Source: Anaerolineae bacterium
Lineage (GTDB): Bacteria > Chloroflexota > Anaerolineae > Anaerolineales > Villigracilaceae
NCBI GenBank assembly: GCA_003158885.1
Contig: PMLN01000255.1
Span: 1,566 to 7,068, forward strand
Direction: 5' to 3'
DNA length: 5,503 bases
Shown here in pieces: positions 1-5,066 of the stretch (position 1 is its first letter; each line of letters starts with the position of its first letter). Under the pieces are notes generated by a model. That model did no database searches. It was not told the origin of the DNA and saw only the letters and a program-made list of their open reading frames with translations. The position numbers were made by a program, and so were the translations under genes.

Positions 1-954
1 ACGGGAATTACCGGACAGGATGGTTCGTATCTTGCCGAATTATTGCTTTCCAAGGGGTATCGCGTCATTGGCATGGCGCGCCGCGCCAGCACCGTGACCT
101 ATGAACGCATTCAGCATCTTTTGGATGATATCACGATCGTTCAGGGTGATCTGACCGATCAGGGTTCTTTGCTTTCCATGCTCGAGGAATATAAGCCGGA
201 TGAGATCTACAATCTGGCCGCTCAATCCTTCGTGCCCACCTCCTGGAATCAACCGGTTCTGACCGGCGATGTGACCGCCCTCGGCGTCACGCGTCTTTTG
301 GAAGCCATCCGTTTCATCAATCCGAAGATCAAATTTTATCAAGCCTCCTCCAGCGAGATGTTCGGTAAGGTGCTGGAAGTTCCGCAGAAGGAAACCACCC
401 CCTTTTATCCCCGCAGTCCCTATGGCGTCGCCAAGACCTACGGTCATTGGATCACCGTCAATTACCGCGAATCCTTTAACTTGTTCTCGGTTTCCGGCAT
501 CCTCTTCAATCACGAAAGCCCGCGCCGTGGTCTTGAATTTGTCACGCGCAAGGTTTCGGATGGCGCAGTGCGCATCAAGTTGGGCTTGAGCCGGGAACTG
601 CGTCTCGGCAATTTGGAATCGCGCCGCGACTGGGGTTTTGCGGGTGACTATGTTAAGGCCATGTGGCTGATGCTCCAGCAGGATCAGCCCGATAATTACG
701 TGGTCGGCACGGGTGAGACCCATTCCGTTCGTGAGTTTTGCGAGCTGGCCTTCAGCCGCGTGGGACTGGATTACAATCAATATGTTGTTCAGGATACGTT
801 GTATTATCGTCCGGCGGAAGTGGATTTGCTTGTCTCTGACCCGCACAAGGCGGGCAGTGTTCTGGGCTGGGAGCCAACTATGAATTTCGGGCAGTTGGTG
901 CAGTTGATGGTGGATGCGGATATGGAGCGCTTGAAACCGCTCGCCCGCAATTAG
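1..954 (+). CDS. gmd: GDP-mannose 4,6-dehydratase (5'-partial)
   Basis: Cytoplasmic short-chain dehydrogenase/reductase enzyme that converts GDP-D-mannose to GDP-4-keto-6-deoxy-D-mannose, the precursor of GDP-L-fucose, GDP-D-rhamnose and related 6-deoxysugars. The reading frame is open from base 1 and gives 317 visible residues ending at TAG 952-954. Visible residues 1-8 (TGITGQDG) are the Rossmann-fold nucleotide-binding motif, which normally sits about 7-10 residues from the start, so only a few residues are missing upstream. The catalytic set is intact: SSSE at 116-119 (Ser117 where E. coli Gmd has Thr, followed by Glu119), and Tyr141-xxx-Lys145. Family blocks ILFNHESPRRG, RRDWGFAGDYV (208-218) and RPAEVD near the C-terminus match Gmd closely. 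The C-terminus is short and lacks the insertion seen in the 373-residue E. coli enzyme. A TTG at 43 is in frame but would remove the cofactor motif, so it is not the start. No fucose or rhamnose synthase gene lies in the window, so the final sugar is unknown. Confidence 0.96.
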   Translation, partial: TGITGQDGSYLAELLLSKGYRVIGMARRASTVTYERIQHLLDDITIVQGDLTDQGSLLSMLEEYKPDEIYNLAAQSFVPTSWNQPVLTGDVTALGVTRLLEAIRFINPKIKFYQASSSEMFGKVLEVPQKETTPFYPRSPYGVAKTYGHWITVNYRESFNLFSVSGILFNHESPRRGLEFVTRKVSDGAVRIKLGLSRELRLGNLESRRDWGFAGDYVKAMWLMLQQDQPDNYVVGTGETHSVREFCELAFSRVGLDYNQYVVQDTLYYRPAEVDLLVSDPHKAGSVLGWEPTMNFGQLVQLMVDADMERLKPLARN

Positions 955-984
955 AGGTTTTTTACCGTCCATAATTGTTTATCT

Positions 985-1020
985 TCTATCAGCGTTCATC
1001 TGTATTTATCTGTGGCTGAT
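985..1020. repeat. phased 10-base intergenic repeat inside a 6-bp inverted repeat
   Basis: Three consecutive 10-base units lie end to end: TCTATCAGCG (985-994), TTCATCTGTA (995-1004) and TTTATCTGTG (1005-1014). Units 2 and 3 match at 8 of 10 positions, and units 1 and 3 at 7 of 10. A perfect 6-bp inverted repeat, ATCAGC (988-993) and GCTGAT (1015-1020), encloses units 2 and 3, so a hairpin with a 21-base loop could form. The element sits in the 92-base gap between gmd and the next gene, ending 26 bases before that gene's GTG. It resembles the ATCTGTG-type intergenic strings I recall from several large bacterial genomes, but this was not searched. Its function is unknown. Confidence 0.55.
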
Positions 1021-1036
1021 TTCAAATTTCTCTCCT

Positions 1037-1041
1037 AGGAG
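1037..1041 (+). promoter_or_regulatory. ribosome binding site of the glycosyltransferase gene
   Basis: AGGAG, a near-perfect Shine-Dalgarno, lies 5 bases before GTG 1047. It decides the start: the frame upstream is closed by TGA at 1017-1019, and no ATG, GTG or TTG lies between that stop and 1047. Confidence 0.85.
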
Positions 1042-1046
1042 ATTCT

Positions 1047-2003
1047 GTGCCTTATCTTTCTCTCGTCATTCCTGTCTATAACGAAGAGGAAAACCTGCCG
1101 CTTCTTTTTGACGCGGTCACGGACGCCATGAAGTCGTTGAAGAAAACCTGGGAGGTGATCTTCATTGACGACGGGAGCCGCGACAAAAGTCTGGAAGTGT
1201 TGCGGAAACTGGCGCAGCAGGATAAGCATGTGCGCGTGGTTGTCTTTCGCCGCAACTTTGGACAGACTGCCGCCATCGCCGCTGGCATTGATTACGCCAA
1301 AGGGGAAGTGATTATTTTATTGGATGCCGATCTGCAAAACGACCCTGCCGATATCCCCATGTTGTTATCCAAACTCGATGAAGGCTATGATGTGGTCAGC
1401 GGCTGGCGCAAGGATCGCAAGGACAACCTCACCCGCACCCTGCCTTCGGTCATGGCCAACAGCCTGATCTCGTGGGTGACCGGTGTCCATCTGCATGATT
1501 ACGGCTGTACCCTCAAAGCTTATCGCCGGGAAGTGCTGGATGAATTTCATCTATACGGTGAGACGCATCGTTTTATTCCGGTCTTTGCTCATTCAGTCGG
1601 TGCGCGCATCGCCGAGCTTCCTGTCCATCACCATCCGCGCCTTCATGGAAAGGCCAAATATGGTTTGGAGCGGACGATGAAAGTGGTGCTTGACTTGGTC
1701 ACCGTCAAATTCCTTTTGAGCTATGGCAATAAACCCATTCGTTTGTTTGGCGGTACGGGCATCGTCTTGATGTTCGCCAGCCTTGTCACCCTTGCCTATC
1801 TTGCGGCTCGCAAGATCCTTGAAAGCACTTCTGTCACGGCCTCGCCGCTTCTGCCCCTCGCTATTATGTTCTTGATCCTCGGCTTTCAATCCATTCTCAT
1901 GGGCCTGATTGCCGAGCTTCTCGTTCGTACCTATCACGAATCCCAGCATAAGCCCACCTATACCGTGCGTACCGTCATCGAAGGAAAGAAGGAACGCAAG
2001 TGA
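1047..2003 (+). CDS. polyprenyl-phosphate glycosyltransferase, GT2 (DPM1/GtrB/ArnC type)
   Basis: Inverting family 2 glycosyltransferase of 318 residues, with the usual length and layout of enzymes that move a sugar from a nucleotide donor to undecaprenyl or dolichyl phosphate on the cytoplasmic face of the membrane. The N-terminal GT-A domain starts with VIPVYNEEENL (7-17). It carries the donor-binding DDGS (41-44), the metal-binding DADLQND (93-99), DYGC (151-154) and RLHGKAKYG (198-206), a block typical of the polyprenyl-phosphate subgroup. Two hydrophobic helices follow at about 231-254 and 267-293, then a basic tail (EGKKERK), as in GtrB-like proteins. The start is GTG with AGGAG 5 bases upstream. 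The stop overlaps the next gene's GTG by 4 bases (GTGA), so translation is probably coupled. The sugar cannot be told from sequence: the neighbouring gmd suggests a GDP-linked sugar, but many relatives use UDP-glucose or GDP-mannose. Confidence 0.93.
   Translation: MPYLSLVIPVYNEEENLPLLFDAVTDAMKSLKKTWEVIFIDDGSRDKSLEVLRKLAQQDKHVRVVVFRRNFGQTAAIAAGIDYAKGEVIILLDADLQNDPADIPMLLSKLDEGYDVVSGWRKDRKDNLTRTLPSVMANSLISWVTGVHLHDYGCTLKAYRREVLDEFHLYGETHRFIPVFAHSVGARIAELPVHHHPRLHGKAKYGLERTMKVVLDLVTVKFLLSYGNKPIRLFGGTGIVLMFASLVTLAYLAARKILESTSVTASPLLPLAIMFLILGFQSILMGLIAELLVRTYHESQHKPTYTVRTVIEGKKERK
1989..2003 (+). promoter_or_regulatory. RBS and GTGA stop-start overlap (translational coupling)
   Basis: AAGGA (1989-1993) lies 6 bases before GTG 2000, inside the last codons of the glycosyltransferase gene. 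The GTG start (2000-2002) and the TGA stop of the upstream gene (2001-2003) share bases. The site supports the GTG start of the flippase-like gene, and ribosomes finishing the upstream gene could re-initiate here. Confidence 0.75.
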
Positions 2004-2917
2004 CGGATTGGCTTTCGGATAACCGTCGTTTTCTTCTTCGCTTCATTGGCACTCTTCTTGCTATTGGCCTGATCGTTCTGCTGGTGCGCGGCCAGGGCTG
2101 GGATGAGATCATGGCCGCCTTCAAACAGATTTCCTTCTTGCAAATCCTGTTGGCCTTCCTCTTTATTCTGCTTTCCCGTTTTTGTGTCATCACTCGCTGG
2201 TACATCCTTCTTCGCTCCGGGGGAGTCCGCGTTTCCTTTTCCGAGGCTCTCGCCCTCACCTTTACCGGTTTGTTCTCATCCAACTTTTTACCGACCACCA
2301 TTGGCGGTGATGTGGTTCGCTTGGCGGGCGCCATGCAAATGGGTTATGACCGCGCCGTCAGCCTCGCCTCTTTGGTTGCCGATCGCTTGATTGGCGCGTT
2401 CTCCATGCTTTTTGTTTTGCCCTTCGGCTTGATTCCTGCCTGGCATGTTCTTGTGCCGGCTTCTGCCGTCTCGACGCTCGCGCTGCCGCCTATCTTTCAA
2501 AAAGGCTGGGACTTCATCAAGCGCACCTTGCAGACCTTTTCACTCTGGCTTCGGAAACCCTGGGCCTTGGTGGCGGCCTTGGTCTGCACCTGGGGACATG
2601 TTCTTTTCACCTGCCTGGCGATTGCGGTTCTGGTTTCCGCGCTCGGCGGGCATATGTCTTTTTTGTTGATCGTCGGTTTGTGGAGCATCGCCTATTTTGT
2701 CACGCTGATCCCGATTTCCATCAATGGCTTTGGCGTTCAGGAACTTTCGTTGACCTTTCTCTTTTCCCGGGTGGGCGGGATTAGCACGGCGGTCGCCCTG
2801 ACCCTGGCAGTCTTGATCCGCGTTTTCTATATGATTGCCAGTTTGCCCGGCGCGGTCTATCTTCCGGCTATTCTCTCCGCTATGGATCTCGAGCGCGAAC
2901 CTGGGTCTAAAAATTGA
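2000..2917 (+). CDS. flippase-like integral membrane protein (LPG_synthase_TM / COG0392 family)
   Basis: Polytopic membrane protein of 305 residues matching the membrane domain first described in lysylphosphatidylglycerol synthase MprF (Pfam LPG_synthase_TM). In MprF this domain is linked to flipping lipid to the outer leaflet; stand-alone copies such as this are common in glycan clusters and mostly uncharacterised. The family blocks are visible: FSSNFLPTTIGGDVVRL (92-108), SLVADRLIG (124-132) and PISINGFGVQELSLTFLF (238-255). Hydrophobic segments lie at about 11-30, 46-65, 83-100, 127-155, 189-213, 220-240 and 262-292, with a short polar tail. No C-terminal aminoacyl-transferase domain is present, so it is not a complete MprF. 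The GTG start has AAGGA 6 bases upstream and overlaps the glycosyltransferase stop by 4 bases. The end touches the next gene at TGATG. Context suggests it moves a polyprenyl-linked sugar or related lipid across the membrane; that role is inferred. Confidence 0.88.
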   Translation: MTDWLSDNRRFLLRFIGTLLAIGLIVLLVRGQGWDEIMAAFKQISFLQILLAFLFILLSRFCVITRWYILLRSGGVRVSFSEALALTFTGLFSSNFLPTTIGGDVVRLAGAMQMGYDRAVSLASLVADRLIGAFSMLFVLPFGLIPAWHVLVPASAVSTLALPPIFQKGWDFIKRTLQTFSLWLRKPWALVAALVCTWGHVLFTCLAIAVLVSALGGHMSFLLIVGLWSIAYFVTLIPISINGFGVQELSLTFLFSRVGGISTAVALTLAVLIRVFYMIASLPGAVYLPAILSAMDLEREPGSKN

Positions 2918-4887
2918 TGATGAAGCCGATCTCATCGAAGACCTTCTGGCAGACTTGGTTTGGCTTGGGATTCTTGATCGGGCTTGCTGCCTTCGTTCAA
3001 ACGTTCGTGCGCGTCTCTGCCATGGACGTTTCCCTCTGGCATTCCAAATGGACGATTCTATTTCTCGCCTGCCTCATCACAATCATGGTCAGCGCCTTCT
3101 TGTTTTATGCTCTGCAAACCGGGAAGTTGGGGAATTTCTTTCAGAGGCTTGACAGCCTAAAATTCAATTCGGCTTGGCGTGTTCTGGCTTTCCTTCCCTT
3201 GCTTGCCTTGGCCTTTGTTCCCCCTTTCGTTAAGCTGGTTGTTTTTGGCAAGACCCTGCCCGGTTTTTTCCCGCTGTTTTGGGTCTTCTGGTGGATAAGC
3301 TTGCTTCAAATCCTGCTCTGGAAAGGATCGACCTCCTCTTCTTGGGCAGGCTCCTTCGCCTCCGTGGTTTTGATCCAGGCCGTTTCGTATCAAATTTATG
3401 CGAACCTGAGTCTGGTCAACGCCGATCCATTTTCCATCAGTTATTCTGAGACCAGCCGCTTTTATTACGGTTCATTATGGGTGAGTCAATCCTTGTATGG
3501 GATCAAGGTTCCGCTTTCTCCCTGGCACGCCACGCGCTATATCCTCATGGCGATTCCGTATTTGATTCATGGGCTTCCGCTCTGGGCGCATCGCCTCTGG
3601 CAGGCGCTTTTCTTATGGATTGGGATCACCGCTCTTTCCTCGTGGCTTCTTGTGCGCCGCTTGCATCTTGGCGGTAAAGCCTTGGCTTTGTGGGTCGCTG
3701 GCTGGAGTTTTATCTATCTTTTGCAAGGCCCCGTGTATTACTATTTGCAGGTTTGTGTCATCCTGGTCCTCTGGGGTGTGGAGCTTAAACATCCCTGGCG
3801 CTCGTTGATTGCCGTCCTGGTGGCCTCGTTTTGGGCGGGCATGAGCGGCGTGAATTGGTATCCCGTGCCGGCCGCGCTGGCCGCGGCTTTGGTTCTGCTT
3901 GAACAGCCGGTATCTGAAGCTAAAAACATCTTTCAATATTTGGCGAAACCGCTGGCCTGGGGCGTGCTTGGCTTGCTCAGCGCCTTGGCAGGTCAGCAGT
4001 TTTATGTGCACATATCCGGTGTTCAGGATCTCAGCGCCTTTCGTTCCAGTTTAAGTTCGCCCTTGCTGTGGAATCGCTTGCTTCCCAGCCCGGCCTTTCC
4101 GCTTGGCATCCTGCCCGGGATCATTCTGCTTTCGCTTCCCTTGTGGCTCGGACTTTGGTTCGCTTTGCGTGGCCGCCTCGCCAGTCTGCATCCGCTCCGT
4201 GTCATCAGTTTGGGATTGATCTTGCTGGTTTTGTTCGTCGGCTGTTTGGCGGTCAGTGTCAAGATCGGCGGCGGTGCCGACTTGCACGACATGGACGCCT
4301 ATGAAGTTCTCTTGATGGTCATCGCCGTTTACTTTTTTGCGGATCGTGTCCGGCCTGAATCGGGGCGCGCTGACTGGGGCCTCATCCCGTGGCCTGTGCT
4401 TGTTCTGGCCCTCCTCATGCCCTTTGTCTTTCCTCTCGATTATGTCGGTCAGTGGGCGGCTTATAATCCGCGTCAGTCTCAGGCCGATATAAAAGCTTTG
4501 CAGGCCGCGGTCGCTCCCGTCACTGCCCAGGGAGGCCAGGTCCTCTTTATCTCGGAGCGTCAATTGCTTGCCTTCGATTCCATCCGCGCCGTGCCGCTCG
4601 TCCCTGATGATGAACTCGTGGCCCTGATGGAAATCGCCATGTCGCATAACACTCCTGCGCTATCCGCGTTTTACTCCGATCTTCATCGGCATCGCTTTGC
4701 GTTGATCGTTTCCCGCAAGTTGAATACTGGCGTGAAAACCGGCGAGGCCTTCTCGGAGGAGAATAACGCCTGGAATCAATATATCGCGGCTCCCATCCTG
4801 TGCGAATACCAACCGGTTCTGGGTTTGCAAAGCAATAATCTTCAGGTTTATGCTCCCCGCACGGTTGGGACGGAATCCTGTCCCTAA
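2917..4887 (+). CDS. large polytopic membrane protein, possible GT-C-like glycosyltransferase
   Basis: Uncharacterised inner-membrane protein of 656 residues. I count about 14-15 hydrophobic segments between residues 11 and 507, followed by a soluble domain of about 145 residues (512-656). Conspicuous blocks are DPFSISYSETSRFYYGSLW (170-188), WHATRYILMAIPYLI (203-217) and LWAHRLWQALF (222-232); KIGGGADLHDMDAY (449-462), directly after a helix; and in the tail ISERQLLAF, MEIAMSHNTPALSAFYSDL and HRFALIVSRKL. A big multi-helix protein with acidic and aromatic loop motifs beside a polyprenyl-phosphate glycosyltransferase suggests a GT-C enzyme using the lipid-linked sugar outside the cell. However, about five helices come before the SETSR loop, whereas classical GT-C proteins carry their acidic motif after helix 1, so the assignment is weak. 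Start: ATG 2917 overlaps the upstream TGA by one base (TGATG). TTG 2914 and ATG 2920 are alternatives, and none has a strong Shine-Dalgarno, which fits translational coupling. Confidence 0.85.
   Translation: MMKPISSKTFWQTWFGLGFLIGLAAFVQTFVRVSAMDVSLWHSKWTILFLACLITIMVSAFLFYALQTGKLGNFFQRLDSLKFNSAWRVLAFLPLLALAFVPPFVKLVVFGKTLPGFFPLFWVFWWISLLQILLWKGSTSSSWAGSFASVVLIQAVSYQIYANLSLVNADPFSISYSETSRFYYGSLWVSQSLYGIKVPLSPWHATRYILMAIPYLIHGLPLWAHRLWQALFLWIGITALSSWLLVRRLHLGGKALALWVAGWSFIYLLQGPVYYYLQVCVILVLWGVELKHPWRSLIAVLVASFWAGMSGVNWYPVPAALAAALVLLEQPVSEAKNIFQYLAKPLAWGVLGLLSALAGQQFYVHISGVQDLSAFRSSLSSPLLWNRLLPSPAFPLGILPGIILLSLPLWLGLWFALRGRLASLHPLRVISLGLILLVLFVGCLAVSVKIGGGADLHDMDAYEVLLMVIAVYFFADRVRPESGRADWGLIPWPVLVLALLMPFVFPLDYVGQWAAYNPRQSQADIKALQAAVAPVTAQGGQVLFISERQLLAFDSIRAVPLVPDDELVALMEIAMSHNTPALSAFYSDLHRHRFALIVSRKLNTGVKTGEAFSEENNAWNQYIAAPILCEYQPVLGLQSNNLQVYAPRTVGTESCP
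4867..4884 (+). terminator. possible hairpin at the end of the membrane-protein gene
   Basis: GGGACGG (4867-4873) can pair with CTGTCCC (4878-4884), including one G-U pair, leaving a 4-base loop. This 7-bp stem is followed at once by the TAA stop. A run of five T (4899-4903) lies 14 bases beyond the stem, too far for a standard intrinsic terminator. It may still mark the end of the three-gene unit or slow 3' decay; the evidence is structural only. Confidence 0.3.
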
Positions 4888-4903
4888 ATGGCATTGCGTT
4901 TTT

Positions 4904-4928
4904 GTAGGGGCGCGCTGAATTGCGCCTA
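4904..4928. repeat. GTAGGGGCGC palindrome, decayed copy
   Basis: GTAGGGGCGC (4904-4913) faces GCGCCTA (4922-4928) across an 8-base spacer. The inner 5 bp (GGCGC/GCGCC) are perfect. The outer TA/TA pairs match if two G of the left arm are bulged, so the right arm looks like a GCGCCCCTA that lost two C. Palindromes starting GTAGGGGC are, as I recall, common dispersed intergenic repeats in Chloroflexota and cyanobacteria; this was not searched. There is no sign of an encoded protein. Confidence 0.45.
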
Positions 4929-4933
4929 GGTGG

Positions 4934-4974
4934 TTGTGAACCCCGGTGTTTTGTCTGTGATGCGAAGTTCACAA
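4934..4974. repeat. 8-bp perfect inverted repeat with 25-base spacer
   Basis: TTGTGAAC (4934-4941) and GTTCACAA (4967-4974) are exact reverse complements separated by 25 bases (4942-4966). The right arm overlaps the minus-strand 9-base units described separately. It could be a hairpin, an operator, or two opposed copies of the same dispersed word (CTTTGTGAAC). Nothing in the window points to a particular regulator. Confidence 0.4.
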
Positions 4975-5018
4975 AGACTATTAAAGAGAATTTCTCCGTG
5001 ATCTCTGTGCGCTCCGTG
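4961..5018. repeat. divergent 9-base periodic repeat upstream of the methyltransferase gene
   Basis: On the + strand three 9-base units lie end to end: TTCTCCGTG (4992-5000), ATCTCTGTG (5001-5009) and CGCTCCGTG (5010-5018), sharing the core CTCYGTG at positions 3-9. On the - strand two related units read the other way: GTCTTTGTG (4978 to 4970) and AACTTCGCA (4969 to 4961), which fit a looser core CTYYGYR. The two sets diverge from an AT-rich 13-base centre (4979-4991). The last unit ends 48 bases before the methyltransferase GTG. Similar CTCTGTG-type strings are, as I recall, scattered between genes in many bacterial genomes without a known role. Confidence 0.55.
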
Positions 5019-5056
5019 GTAAAACTGCGTAAGGTGAATGACTAATATTTTCTTTC

Positions 5057-5060
5057 GAGG
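5057..5060 (+). promoter_or_regulatory. ribosome binding site of the methyltransferase gene
   Basis: GAGG lies 6 bases before GTG 5067. In-frame TAA at 5043-5045 closes the frame upstream and no ATG, GTG or TTG lies between that stop and 5067, so this site fixes the start. Confidence 0.75.
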
Positions 5061-5066
5061 CTCATC

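Noticed and set aside
934..963. AAACC...GGTTT followed by T as a terminator after gmd
   Set aside because: The stem is only 5 bp with a 17-base loop and the T-run is short, so it is too weak to call.
40..972. Long open frame (310 codons) on the - strand opposite gmd, with shorter minus-strand frames such as 4051-4647 and 3613-4011
   Set aside because: They lie wholly antisense to genes with clear family motifs or clear membrane-protein composition, show no recognisable domain, and are rich in charged and Gln residues as expected from reading codon shadows of hydrophobic proteins.
2914..2916. TTG 2914 as the start of the large membrane-protein gene
   Set aside because: It adds only one residue before two ATG codons. 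ATG 2917 in the TGATG junction is the more usual coupled start, though the choice is not proven.
4951..5048. Promoter-like boxes upstream of the methyltransferase gene (TTGTCT 4951-4956, TATTAA 4979-4984, TAATAT 5043-5048)
   Set aside because: Spacing between the -35-like and -10-like boxes is 22 bases for the first pair, and TAATAT has no matching -35 box. In AT-rich gaps such matches are expected by chance.
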